This document shows, piece after piece, positions 16,801 to 24,643 of a stretch of 43,172 bases of DNA. Source of the stretch: CALRBF01 sp964646465 (lineage in GTDB: Bacteria > Patescibacteriota > Minisyncoccia > SW-4-49-11); the NCBI GenBank assembly GCA_964646465.1, contig CAZYEN010000009.1, positions 1 to 43,172 on the forward strand, given 5' to 3'. The notes under the pieces were generated by a model. It ran no database searches. It worked only from the letters and a program-made list of their open reading frames with translations, and was not told the DNA's origin. Within the stretch, counting starts at the first letter, position 1; every line of letters begins with the position of its first letter. The position numbers were made by a program, and so were the translations under genes.

Positions 16801-17107
16801 TATAATCTTTTAATAAAGATTGACCAAAACTATGAAAAGTATGAATATTAACCTTATAAGCATCCTTCCCAATAAAAGAAGCTAATCGCTGTCGCATATT
16901 ATAAGAGGCCGCATCTGTAAAAGTAAGACAAATTATATTCTCAGGCAATACATCCTGAGTATTAAGAATATTAGCCACTCTAAGAGATAAAAGCTGTGTC
17001 TTTCCAGAGCCTGGACCAGCCACCACCATCACGGGGCCGATTAAAGTATTGACTGCTTGTTTTTGTTGTGGATTTAATTCTTGATAAGCTTTTGTATAAT
17101 CAGACAT
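13874..17107 (-). CDS. UvrD/PcrA-type SF1 helicase fused to a RecB-like PD-(D/E)XK nuclease
   Basis: Likely 3'-5' DNA helicase-nuclease for double-strand-break processing. In 1077 aa: Walker A AGPGSGKTQLLSLRVANIL (about 31-49), motif Ia LTFTDAASYNMRQRL, Walker B LVDEFQDTNEAQ, motif III GDDDQAVYGFQGADV, motif IV LTKNYRSRQEIL, motif V LMTAHKVKGLEFETVFV and motif VI LFVALTRSK. The last ~270 residues hold a RecB-type nuclease: HKVFN, a GIIDRIE segment, VVDFKTG and QLWFYALLL. This resembles AddA or a fused UvrD-RecB more than plain UvrD. No AddB or RecC partner is in the window. The start is ATG with an extended -10 21 bp upstream. It heads the operon that ends with the PrsW gene. Confidence 0.92.
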   Translation of the reverse strand: MSDYTKAYQELNPQQKQAVNTLIGPVMVVAGPGSGKTQLLSLRVANILNTQDVLPENIICLTFTDAASYNMRQRLASFIGKDAYKVNIHTFHSFGQSLLKDYTEYTSGMERVAIDDVFIAEIIGDIISTLPYNNILIPKGTDRSKLIRNIAKSINYIKQAGLTPAEYIRILAKNQAEFDNIIPIIQEFSNISFSGKKDREEKLIKIRMLAESIPGSNSHNYFETYGTRLQKSILEALEETELLENKYTPLSQWRTKYLIKGRDGQKTLIDVERLDKQKAIAEIYQRYQDYLDENQLLDFSDMLLNALTLLKENEGLRDKLQEKYQFILVDEFQDTNEAQMQLVLSLVGDNPEPNILVVGDDDQAVYGFQGADVSHMLSFQNKFPTAQLIVLTKNYRSRQEILDISRQVIIQGKDRLENRIEVLEKKLESAKLRQDGDLAYYEFQNQAQEYTWIANTIEEYRKQQVDLSEIAIIARNHKALEAIVPFLAEYDLPIDYEKQYNLLNETIIHQLVVMLQFIYSLTPTQSPRNELLPEILSYPFWEIDTLHIWNFFQVRDYKQPYIERLYNSNDASLQEIGKFFLNLAILSEYETIEVIIFKLIGSIDGSLDINSKFHQYYFGNSAFELDQNTYIANLAKIEAFIHNITSYKKGKRITLLDGLNTIKAYQNQGGMMVNLSLNSGKHTVKLMTAHKVKGLEFETVFVIGAHAQGWSKKGKSFPYPFPMNLPIVPRQDSEDDFLRLLFVALTRSKLNLFITSHLYDEKGKARPALPYLNFLAPKSTPNIDNKDLVQGIFKSIQPLELQAQEISFLEGVVQNYKLSASHINKFVDLEYGGPLNVLESVLLRFPSITNPAITYGNIIHKVFNYISIQLQTRQIFPEVGELNNFAIKALYQEKLSVEDTDLVLNKIQDQLPNLIQAKKDEFLIPHQSEYNVGQLFLEYEGVPLTGIIDRIEEHTDHYTVVDFKTGSPILNWDNKPKANKLDAFKRQLWFYALLLKLSDQYQDKPIKGRIDFLEPTIEGEYISLDLKIIDKDIDYIAKLVQIIYHKILSLDFPDILIYKENNKNANDFIQDLLEHKI

Positions 17108-17128
17108 ATTATAGATTTATATTACTTA

Positions 17129-17137
17129 ATTATAGCA
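17129..17137 (-). promoter_or_regulatory. Extended -10 promoter element of the helicase operon
   Basis: TGCTATAAT on the minus strand, 21 bp before ATG 17107, giving a predicted leader of about 14 nt without Shine-Dalgarno. It follows the nrdAB terminator directly. Confidence 0.55.
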
Positions 17138-17147
17138 TATAATATAA

Positions 17148-17186
17148 AAATAATTACCATCTTAAAGTATAAGATAGTAATTATTT
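17148..17186 (-). terminator. Intrinsic terminator of nrdA-nrdB
   Basis: Long stem on the minus strand, AAATAATTAC-x-ATCTTA with TAAGAT-x-GTAATTATTT (one mismatch), 5-nt loop, then TATTTTTATATT. It lies 22 bp after the nrdB stop. Confidence 0.75.
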
Positions 17187-17208
17187 TAAAAGTTTTTCTA
17201 AAATATAT

Positions 17209-18243
17209 TTACCAATTTAGAGTTCCTCCTGTCTGATATTCAATCACACGAGTTTCAAAGAAATTTTTCTCTTTAGCTAAGTCTACTGATTCTGACATCC
17301 AAGTAAATGGATTCTCGGTACCATATACAACTGGGAGTCCAACTCTTTGTAATCTTCTATCGGCAATATACTCAATATATCTTCTAAATCCATCTTGTGA
17401 AATCCCCATAATACCTTTAGGGAAACAAGTAGTAGCAAATTCATATTCGAGTCCAACTGCCTCTTTAATCAAATCAGTAATATGAGCTTGAAATTCTTGA
17501 GTCCATAATTCAGGTTGCTCTTGTTTAATAGCATTAATCATATCAGCTCCGAAATTTAGATGACTAGACTCATCTCGCATAATATATTGAATTTGCTCAG
17601 CACTGCCCGGCATTTTATTTTGTCTTTGGAATCCAAATATGACAGCAAATGAACTATAGAAAAATATTCCCTCTACAATCAAAGAAAAGACACAGAGATT
17701 TTCTAGGAACTTTTGATCTGAAGCAAAGGTTCCAGTCTTAAAATTAGGATCAAAGATTCCTTCATTAAATGACAAGAAGAATGAAGCTTTATTATAAATA
17801 CTATCGACCTCTCTATACATATTAAAAATTTCTCCACTATCAAGACCTAAACTCTCAACAATATATTGATAAGCTTGAGTATGTATAGCTTCTTCATAAG
17901 CTTGTCTTAAGAGAAACATTCTTATCTCTGGTGATGTAATATGTTTATAAGTAGCTAGAACTAAGTTGTTAGCAGCCAAAGAATCAGCAGTAGTAAAGAA
18001 TCCTAATACAGTTTTAAAGGCAGTTCTTTCATCTTCAGTTAGAATACTATTAGACTTCCACTGCTCCACATCAATCTGCATTCCAATTTCGGTTGGTAAC
18101 CAATGATTAGCATTTCCAGTCAGATAAGCATCCCAAGCAAAAGTATGTTTCATTGGATGTAACTGTACAACATCGGCATCTTTACCATTAATAACTCTTC
18201 TGTCGTTGATATTAATTCTTTGATTTGTTTGTGTAATAGGCAT
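17209..18243 (-). CDS. nrdB: Ribonucleoside-diphosphate reductase, beta subunit (class I)
   Basis: Small subunit that houses the metal/radical cofactor. All six ligands are visible in 344 aa: D87 (TTADSLAANN), E118 and H121 (YEEAIHTQAY), E191 (VEGIFFYSSF), E225 and H228 (RDESSHLNF). The position of the E. coli radical tyrosine Y122 is occupied by Y125, so a tyrosyl-radical class Ia-type enzyme is expected rather than the Chlamydia-type Phe form. The C-terminus (YQTGGTLNW) should dock to NrdA. It starts 26 bp after nrdA and is followed by a strong terminator. Confidence 0.95.
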   Translation of the reverse strand: MPITQTNQRININDRRVINGKDADVVQLHPMKHTFAWDAYLTGNANHWLPTEIGMQIDVEQWKSNSILTEDERTAFKTVLGFFTTADSLAANNLVLATYKHITSPEIRMFLLRQAYEEAIHTQAYQYIVESLGLDSGEIFNMYREVDSIYNKASFFLSFNEGIFDPNFKTGTFASDQKFLENLCVFSLIVEGIFFYSSFAVIFGFQRQNKMPGSAEQIQYIMRDESSHLNFGADMINAIKQEQPELWTQEFQAHITDLIKEAVGLEYEFATTCFPKGIMGISQDGFRRYIEYIADRRLQRVGLPVVYGTENPFTWMSESVDLAKEKNFFETRVIEYQTGGTLNW

Positions 18244-18269
18244 GGTAGTAATTTTATAGTTGAATAATG

Positions 18270-21158
18270 TTATTGACAGGACTCACAAATTTGACCTTCT
18301 ATAACTGCAAATATATTAGATTTTGGTGATTCTGGAGCTAAATTTGTAATAGATTGCTCTGAAGAAATGACATCTTGCTTTTGTTTTATATTATCTGATA
18401 TATTCCCTAAATTAGAGACTCCTGTACTGTTATTGACAGGATTAGCATTAACTGAATTATTAGTAAAATCTCGACGATGAGTTGTACCAAATTCATTGAT
18501 ATTAACTGTAGATTTCTCTACTTGTGAAATAGCTAGAGTTCTTAAGTAATAAGTTGTTTTTACTCCCATTTCCCAAGCATACATATATACATCAGCGATT
18601 TCTTTTCCAGATACTCCCCTATAAAAAACATTTAGAGATTGACTTTGATCCATCCATTTACCTCTATAAGCCGCGGCTTTGATTAACCATTTTGGGTCAA
18701 TCTCAAAGACTTCTTTATACTTTTCTCTAAGATTAGCTGGAATTTCGGCAATCTGAGCAATAGACCCATCAAAATATTTTATCTTATCAGCAATACTTGG
18801 ATTCCAAAGACCAATTTTCTTCAAATCTTCAATCAAATAAGAGTTAATTACCGTAAAATCTCCAGCTTGGTTAGATTTAACATAAAGATTTTTATAAATT
18901 GGTTCATTTGCAGGGACAGCATCTGTAATATTAGCTAAATTAGAAGTAGGAGCAATAGCCATAGTATTAGAATTTCTCATTCCATATTGTCTAATAGAGT
19001 CTCTAACTAATGACCAGTCTAATATCTCTGTTCTGTTTACTGGGATTTGCATTTCACGAGCTTGCTCTAAAAGCTTAATAGTATCTACTGGTAAAATTCC
19101 TCTATCCCATTTTGAACCTTTGAATGTCTCATAAGCTCCTTTTTCTTGAGCTAATTGACTAGAAGCTAAGATCGCGTAGTATGAAATTGTCTCCATAGAT
19201 GTATCAGCGAATTGCACTGCTTCCTCAGAATCAAAATTAATATCTAATTGATACAAAGCATCATGATAACCCATAATTCCAAGTCCAATTGGTCGGTGCC
19301 GTTTATTCGACACTTCTCCTTCCTTAGTTGGATAGAAGTTAATATCCACTACATTATCCAACATTCTAATTGCAATTGGCACTACTCTTGAGACTAATTC
19401 TTGGTCAAAAGCTCCGTCTTTAACAAAATATTTTAGATTTAATGATCCTAAATTACATACAGCTGTCTCTTCGGCAGAATTATTTAGAGTAATCTCAGTA
19501 CATAAATTAGAATTATGAACTACACCTACATGGTCCTGAGGGGAGCGAATATTAGAAGGGTCTTTGAAGGTAATCCAAGGATGTCCTGTTTCATAAAGCA
19601 TAGTAATCATTTTTCTCCAAAGATCTTTAGCCTTCATTCTTCTAAATAATCTAATCTTGCCTTCATCAGCTAATCTTTCATAGTCTTTATAGGCTGTATT
19701 AAATGTTTGTCCGTAAATATGATGTAAGTCAGGAGTCTCATCTGGAGAGAATAATGTCCAATCACCATCTTGCCTAACTCTTTCCATAAATAAATCTGGA
19801 ATCCAATTAGCAGTATTCATATCATGAGTTCGTCGTCTCTCATCTCCTGTATTCTTTCGTAGCTCCAAGAAATCTTCAATATCTATATGCCAAGTCTCCA
19901 GATAAACCACAGCTGCTCCTCGCCTTTTTCCACTACGATTAATAGCAGCGGTAGTATCGTTAGCGACCTTTAAAAATGGTACTATACCTTGACTTTCCAC
20001 ACCAGTCCCCTTAATTAGAGCCCCAATACCTCGTAAGTTAGTAAAATCGGTTCCAATTCCACCAGACCATTTTGACATTTGAGCATTATCTCCTATTACT
20101 TTAAAGATATGACCTAAATCATCTTCCACAGTATTCAAATAACAAGATGATAATTGAGGATGATTGGTACCTGAATGAAATAGGGTTGGTGTAGATGGAA
20201 CAAAATACATCTGAGACATAATTTCATAAAAATCTACAGCTTTTTGTTCTCTGACTTCAGGTTTTTCTACCAAAGCTAACCCCATCGCTACTCTCATCCA
20301 AAATCCCTGAGGAGTGTCAAACATTTTCTTAGTAATTGGATCTTTGATAAAATACCTATCATACAAAGTTTGAATTCCCAAGAATTTGAATAAACCATCT
20401 CGTTCTGGTTTAATTTTGCTAGCCAACCATTCTAGATTATAGTCAAGCATATCCTTACTCAAGAGATCAACCTCCACAGCAGCTTTCACATTATTCACAA
20501 AAGAGTTCTTATATAGGGTATCTAGATTTTCATAATCTAGATCTTCCCCAATCACATTCTCATAAATGGTATTCAAAAGCAATCTAGCTGCCAACACTGA
20601 ATAAGCTGGATCTCTATCAATATAAGACCTAACCGTCATAATCATAATCTGGGCAATTTCCTTAGTAGTCATCCCATCATAAATACTATTCTCTATCCCT
20701 GATACAATCAGATTCATATCAATATCATTTTCTAAATCCTTAAGATGATAAGATAAAGTTTTAGTAATATTATATCTATTAAAAGATACCACTTCTCCAG
20801 AAGCTTTACGAACTTTGAGAGTAGGATGAGCTCCTTCTAACTTAGCTTGTTCTTCTCTACGAGCATCATCATGAGCTTTACGATATAGAATATAACCTTT
20901 AGCTACATCATAGAAACCTCTTTCCATTAACTTTTTCTCAACAATATCCTGTACCATTTCAACTGTAGGATAATTATCTACGAATTGTTCATCTAATGTA
21001 TGTACTACGGATTCAGTAACTCCATCTACTTGCTTTGCTTCCTCTGCTGTGAAGTTTTGCTTTACATCTAAGAAAGCCTTGCTGATTGCTTTCCAAATTT
21101 TAGCCTGATTAAATTCGACAATAGATCCATCTCTTTTGGTGATTTGTGTGACTGCCAT
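18270..21158 (-). CDS. nrdA: Ribonucleoside-diphosphate reductase, alpha subunit (class I, two ATP-cones)
   Basis: Catalytic subunit that makes dNDPs. The 962-aa protein begins with two ATP-cone domains in tandem (about residues 4-95, ITKRDGSIVEFNQAKIWKAI, and 113-200, KVRKASGEVVSFNRYNITKT). The ten-stranded barrel follows, with the active-site cysteine in HPQLSSCYLNT, the NxCxE motif NLCTEITLNNS and the partner cysteine in AVCNLGSLNL. The radical-transfer tyrosine region reads PIYKNLYVKSN. The C-terminal shuttle cysteines are ICESCQ at the very end. A consensus promoter and NrdR-like boxes lie upstream. It is co-transcribed with nrdB. No intein or truncation is seen. Confidence 0.96.
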   Translation of the reverse strand: MAVTQITKRDGSIVEFNQAKIWKAISKAFLDVKQNFTAEEAKQVDGVTESVVHTLDEQFVDNYPTVEMVQDIVEKKLMERGFYDVAKGYILYRKAHDDARREEQAKLEGAHPTLKVRKASGEVVSFNRYNITKTLSYHLKDLENDIDMNLIVSGIENSIYDGMTTKEIAQIMIMTVRSYIDRDPAYSVLAARLLLNTIYENVIGEDLDYENLDTLYKNSFVNNVKAAVEVDLLSKDMLDYNLEWLASKIKPERDGLFKFLGIQTLYDRYFIKDPITKKMFDTPQGFWMRVAMGLALVEKPEVREQKAVDFYEIMSQMYFVPSTPTLFHSGTNHPQLSSCYLNTVEDDLGHIFKVIGDNAQMSKWSGGIGTDFTNLRGIGALIKGTGVESQGIVPFLKVANDTTAAINRSGKRRGAAVVYLETWHIDIEDFLELRKNTGDERRRTHDMNTANWIPDLFMERVRQDGDWTLFSPDETPDLHHIYGQTFNTAYKDYERLADEGKIRLFRRMKAKDLWRKMITMLYETGHPWITFKDPSNIRSPQDHVGVVHNSNLCTEITLNNSAEETAVCNLGSLNLKYFVKDGAFDQELVSRVVPIAIRMLDNVVDINFYPTKEGEVSNKRHRPIGLGIMGYHDALYQLDINFDSEEAVQFADTSMETISYYAILASSQLAQEKGAYETFKGSKWDRGILPVDTIKLLEQAREMQIPVNRTEILDWSLVRDSIRQYGMRNSNTMAIAPTSNLANITDAVPANEPIYKNLYVKSNQAGDFTVINSYLIEDLKKIGLWNPSIADKIKYFDGSIAQIAEIPANLREKYKEVFEIDPKWLIKAAAYRGKWMDQSQSLNVFYRGVSGKEIADVYMYAWEMGVKTTYYLRTLAISQVEKSTVNINEFGTTHRRDFTNNSVNANPVNNSTGVSNLGNISDNIKQKQDVISSEQSITNLAPESPKSNIFAVIEGQICESCQ

Positions 21159-21203
21159 ATCTGTATATATTATATTTATCTAATTATTATGAGCGGTAAA
21201 ATT

Positions 21204-21232
21204 ATTATATCAAAATTATTCTGTATATACAA
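21204..21232 (-). promoter_or_regulatory. nrdA promoter
   Basis: Minus strand: -35 TTGTAT (21232-21227), 17 bp, -10 TATAAT (21209-21204) preceded by TGA (extended -10). The start is near 21197, leaving a leader of about 38 nt. The NrdR-like box lies 5 bp upstream of the -35. Confidence 0.65.
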
Positions 21233-21237
21233 CTTTT

Positions 21238-21284
21238 ATACTATATATAGTATAAAAAAGCTAATTTATACCACTATAGATAAT
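21238..21284 (-). promoter_or_regulatory. Tandem NrdR-box-like operator
   Basis: The 16-bp palindrome ATACTATATATAGTAT (21238-21253) matches the core of the NrdR consensus (CWATATATWG) at every position. A weaker copy (21269-21284, core CACTATAGAT, 7 of 10) is centred 31 bp away, three helical turns, which is the known spacing of NrdR box pairs. NrdR is the ATP-cone repressor of ribonucleotide reductase operons; its gene is not in this window. Confidence 0.65.
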
Positions 21285-21308
21285 TTTAAATATTGATTTT
21301 TAAAATAG

Positions 21309-21317
21309 TTATCCACA
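21309..21317 (+). promoter_or_regulatory. DnaA box (perfect)
   Basis: TTATCCACA, identical to the high-affinity DnaA box, in the AT-rich gap between rplA and nrdA, about 112 bp upstream of the predicted nrdA start. A nine-base match in AT-rich DNA can occur by chance, but a second box lies 77 bp away on the same strand. Confidence 0.45.
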
Positions 21318-21385
21318 ATCAGCAAAGTATATTATGTCACAATATTGTTTATTCAAAGCCTAATCTAATATAACTATTTATATAG

Positions 21386-21394
21386 TTATTCACA
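21386..21394 (+). promoter_or_regulatory. DnaA box (near-consensus)
   Basis: TTATTCACA fits TTATNCACA. It has the same orientation as the box at 21309, 77 bp apart. It is close to the rplA terminator. Confidence 0.4.
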
Positions 21395-21400
21395 ATATAC

Positions 21401-21425
21401 AAAAAAGAGCCTTTTCATCGGCTCT
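21401..21425 (-). terminator. Intrinsic terminator of rplK-rplA
   Basis: On the minus strand AGAGCC, an 8-nt loop, GGCTCT, then TTTTT. This is the textbook form, 28 bp after the rplA stop. Confidence 0.85.
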
Positions 21426-21452
21426 AATTTGCAATCCAATTATCAACTAAAA

Positions 21453-22133
21453 TTATAATTTAACCTTAATAGATGGACTTTGGGTAAGAGATAGATAGAT
21501 ATTCTTTACAAATTCACCCTTGACTTTTTCTGGTTGATGCTTTTGTACTTCTGATACAAAATCTCTAATATTCTTTTCTAATTCCTCAACACTGAAAGTC
21601 ACATTACCTATGGCTTGATGAATTACTCCAGTTTTATCCATCCTAAACTCTGACTTTCCAGCTTTGAATTCTTGAACTACTCTTTCTACATCATCAGTCA
21701 CGGTGCCATTTTTAGGAGATGGCATTAACCCTTTTGGTCCTAGAATTTTAGCCACAGGAGCTACAAATCTCATAAAATCAGTGGTTGCTATAATTACATC
21801 ATAGTTAATGCCACCAGACTGTTTAATCTCATCAACAATCTCTTTACCTCCAACTCTATCTGCTCCAGCTGCTTGAGCTTGTTTTAATTTAGACTCATCT
21901 TCAGTAAGTACAAGTACTGTTTTTCCCTTAGCAACTGGTTTACTAAAGATAATACCACCTCTAACTGACTGAGGCCCTTTGGTACCTTTGAGATTAGCTT
22001 TAATATGAATGTCTACACTTTCAGTGAATTTAGCTCTAGACAAACTTAGAACTAATTCTACAGCTTCAGTAACGGGATATACTTTGGTACGGTCTATCTT
22101 TTCTAAAATGTTGCGATATGATTTAGATCTCAT
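21453..22133 (-). CDS. rplA: 50S ribosomal protein uL1
   Basis: Forms the L1 stalk of the large subunit, which moves deacylated tRNA out of the E site. 226 aa, full length. Signature stretches are TESVDIHIKANLKGTKGPQS, GADRVGGKEIVDEIKQ, ILGPKGLMPSPKNGTV and FKAGKSEFRMDKTGVIHQAI. L1 often represses its own operon by binding the mRNA; no site was identified. It lies 50 bp after rplK and is followed by a classical terminator. Its presence argues against CPR clades reported to lack L1. Confidence 0.97.
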   Translation of the reverse strand: MRSKSYRNILEKIDRTKVYPVTEAVELVLSLSRAKFTESVDIHIKANLKGTKGPQSVRGGIIFSKPVAKGKTVLVLTEDESKLKQAQAAGADRVGGKEIVDEIKQSGGINYDVIIATTDFMRFVAPVAKILGPKGLMPSPKNGTVTDDVERVVQEFKAGKSEFRMDKTGVIHQAIGNVTFSVEELEKNIRDFVSEVQKHQPEKVKGEFVKNIYLSLTQSPSIKVKL

Positions 22134-22183
22134 AATTATTATAGTTATGTAGTACTAACGAATATTATAAATATAATACTCTC

Positions 22184-22609
22184 CTACTCTGTTATTTCAA
22201 TTCCCATTGAGCGGGCAGTTCCTTCTACTATCTTTGTAGCAGCCTCCAGATTAAAGGCATTCAAATCTGGCAACTTATGCTCAGCAATAGCTGATACTTG
22301 AGATTTAGTTAGTTTACCAACCTTAGCTTTATTTGGAGTAGCAGAACCTTTAGCTAATTTCAACTCTTTTTTAATCAAAGCTGAGACTGGAGATATTTTT
22401 AATACAAAGTCAAAGGTTCTATCATCATAGATTGTGACTTCTACAGGCACAACATCTCCCATTTGATCTCTAGTATCATCATTAAATTTGATACAAAATT
22501 CTTGCAACTTAATTCCATGGGGGCCCAAAGCAGTTCCAACTGGTGGAGCTGGTGTAGCCTGACCTCCTTTTACTTGTAGCTTAACTACTGATTTAATCGG
22601 CTTACTCAT
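22184..22609 (-). CDS. rplK: 50S ribosomal protein uL11
   Basis: Base of the GTPase-associated stalk. 141 aa, normal length. The N domain has LQVKGGQATPAPPVGTALGP with the proline-rich loop near residue 20. The C domain, which binds 23S rRNA, carries GTARSMGIEI. First gene of the rplK-rplA operon with its own promoter. secE and nusG, common upstream neighbours, are absent here. Confidence 0.97.
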   Translation of the reverse strand: MSKPIKSVVKLQVKGGQATPAPPVGTALGPHGIKLQEFCIKFNDDTRDQMGDVVPVEVTIYDDRTFDFVLKISPVSALIKKELKLAKGSATPNKAKVGKLTKSQVSAIAEHKLPDLNAFNLEAATKIVEGTARSMGIEITE

Positions 22610-22645
22610 ATAATCTATTCCCTATTATTACATAATATAAAAACA

Positions 22646-22674
22646 ATTATAACATAAATATATTATTTTGTGAA
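22646..22674 (-). promoter_or_regulatory. rplK-rplA promoter
   Basis: Minus strand: -35 TTCACA (22674-22669), 17 bp, -10 TATAAT (22651-22646) with a TG one base before it (extended -10). The predicted leader is about 30 nt. Confidence 0.65.
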
Positions 22675-22764
22675 GAGGTTGTACTAGATGAGATGATCGT
22701 AGACAAATTGCTAGATAAAAAGTCAAGAAATGAAAGAAATACATAGAGTATCAGATAATTCACT

Positions 22765-22898
22765 GTCCTCCTTTGGAGGAGGTGGCACGAAGTGCCGGTG
22801 GTGGATATTAAGTTTAATATTATTACAAGTAATAGTTTGTTTTAGTATTTTAAATATTATCCACCCTCCCCCTACGGGGGCTCCCTCCAAAGGGAGAC
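22765..22898. repeat. REP/MITE-like inverted-repeat element (two hairpin units facing each other)
   Basis: The 378-bp gap between rplK and pyrG holds no credible gene. Its centre is a 134-bp element. The left unit (22765-22808) has a hairpin CCTCCTTTGGAGG, then a second hairpin GGCACGAAGTGCC, then a GGTGGTGGATA end. The right unit (22858-22898), read on the opposite strand, has the same order: a CTCCCTTTGGAGG hairpin, then a CCCCCGTAGGGGG hairpin, then GGGTGGATA. The spacer of about 50 bp is AT-rich. The GC-rich ends contrast with the surroundings. Paired REP units of this kind are mobilised by RAYT transposases in other bacteria; none is in the window. Confidence 0.7.
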
Positions 22899-22987
22899 AA
22901 AATAAATTTCAACCTTAGAACATTGTCTACGATGTTTCTCATCTTTTTCAGAGAGGATATATATACCAATTTTATAACAACATTAAC

Positions 22988-24643
22988 CTATTTTTTCTGA
23001 CAGGCCTTAATAAATCCTTTAAATAATGGATGTGGGTTGAGTGGATGTGAGATTAATTCGGGGTGGAATTGAGTTGCTATGAAAAATGGATGATTTTCTA
23101 ACTCTATTATCTCTACTAAATTATTATCTGTATTGATCCCGGCAATTGTCAGTCCAGCTTGCTCTAATTGGTCTCTATATTGATTATTTACTTCATAGCG
23201 ATGTCTATGTCTTTCTACAATTTGAGATGAATTATATAGTTTACGAGTTAAAGTTTTAGGTGCTATATCACAGCTATATTCACCTAATCTCATTGTACCT
23301 CCCATTACACCTTCTTGAATATTGATATCCTGCCCTTCCATAGTTGTAATAACTGGATTTTCTGTTTTATCATCAATTTCACTAGTATGTGCATTTTTAA
23401 TTTTAGCTACATTACGAGCAAATTCTACTACGGCTAATTGCATTCCGTAACACAATCCTAAATATGGAATTTTATTTTCTCTCACATATTGAATAGCTTT
23501 TAACTTACCTTCTACACCTCTCTCACCAAAACCTCCTGGAATAATGATACCTGCATATTGTTTAAGATTAGATAATTTTTTAGAATCAGTTTCAAATACA
23601 GAACTATCTATCCAATCTATAACTGGCTTTTGCTTATAAAAATAACTTGCATGTTTAATAGCTTCAATTACTGAGATATAAGCATCACTCAAAACAAAAT
23701 TTCCACTATTAAAATATTTCCCCACTATTCCAATTTTCAACTCCTTAGTAGAGCTATCTATCTTTTGAGTAAAACTAGCCCAATCTTTTAAATCTCTTTT
23801 TTTCGGTCTTAGGTCTAATTTTTTCAAGATTTTAGTGGATAAATTATCTATTTCAAAGTTAATCGGCACATGATAAATACTATCTACATCAGGAGCTGAT
23901 ATTACATCATCCACCGCGATATTACACATTACAGATAACTTCTGTTTTCTCACCTCATCTAATGGATGACTGGATCTTGCAACTATCATATCTGCTTGTA
24001 TACCAGCACTGTTTAATAGTCTAGAAGCATGTTGAGTGGGTTTAGTTTTCATCTCCCCGAGTTTGCTAGGAATGGGCAAATAACTAACTAATACAAATAA
24101 TACATCTTGTGGATTTTCTAATTTTAGCAATCTAGCAGCTTCCAAAAATAACAAGTTTTCATACTCCCCAGCCGTACCTCCAATTTCAATAATTGTAATA
24201 TCCGCATTATGTGTAGATTGAGCCTGCTTAATTCTATTTGTAACTTCATTGGGTATATGGGGCACTACACTTACACATTTACCTCCAAATTTGAGAGTTC
24301 GTTCTTGCTCTATTACTGATTGATAAACTGAACCAGTCGTCATATAATTGGTTCGTGTTAACTGAGTGTCAAGAAATCTCTCATAATTCCCCATATCCTG
24401 ATCACATTCCAAACCATCAGCTAATACAAATGTCTCACCATGCTCCAATGGATTCATAGTTCCAGCATCCACATTTACATAAGGGTCAATTTTGACTGTA
24501 GTAACTTTAAATCCTCGCGATTGTAAGATTAAAGCAATAGAGGAAGTGGTAATTCCCTTTCCCACTCCTGACATTACACCGCCCACTACAAAAATATATT
24601 TGGGATTTAATTTCTTTACTTTATTATTTTTCCGACTTGACAT
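22988..24643 (-). CDS. pyrG: CTP synthase
   Basis: Converts UTP to CTP using ATP and glutamine. 551 aa, full length. The N-terminal synthetase domain carries KYIFVVGGVMSGVGKGITTS (P-loop), KIDPYVNVDAGTMNPLEHGE and the GGTAGEYE motif. The C-terminal glutaminase domain has the nucleophile motif YLGLCYGMQLAVVEFARNV and the final His/Glu in FIATQFHPELISHPL. The ATG lies 20 bp inside the rplI 3' end, so translation is probably coupled. Last gene of the M50-acyP-rplI-pyrG operon. Confidence 0.97.
   Translation of the reverse strand: MSSRKNNKVKKLNPKYIFVVGGVMSGVGKGITTSSIALILQSRGFKVTTVKIDPYVNVDAGTMNPLEHGETFVLADGLECDQDMGNYERFLDTQLTRTNYMTTGSVYQSVIEQERTLKFGGKCVSVVPHIPNEVTNRIKQAQSTHNADITIIEIGGTAGEYENLLFLEAARLLKLENPQDVLFVLVSYLPIPSKLGEMKTKPTQHASRLLNSAGIQADMIVARSSHPLDEVRKQKLSVMCNIAVDDVISAPDVDSIYHVPINFEIDNLSTKILKKLDLRPKKRDLKDWASFTQKIDSSTKELKIGIVGKYFNSGNFVLSDAYISVIEAIKHASYFYKQKPVIDWIDSSVFETDSKKLSNLKQYAGIIIPGGFGERGVEGKLKAIQYVRENKIPYLGLCYGMQLAVVEFARNVAKIKNAHTSEIDDKTENPVITTMEGQDINIQEGVMGGTMRLGEYSCDIAPKTLTRKLYNSSQIVERHRHRYEVNNQYRDQLEQAGLTIAGINTDNNLVEIIELENHPFFIATQFHPELISHPLNPHPLFKGFIKACQKK

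Noticed and set aside
21159..21452. Replication origin
   Set aside because: Only two DnaA boxes, no dnaA/dnaN nearby and no visible cluster of repeats; regulation of nrdA is the simpler reading.
22730..22918. 62-aa frame in the rplK-pyrG gap
   Set aside because: It is the translation of the inverted-repeat element.
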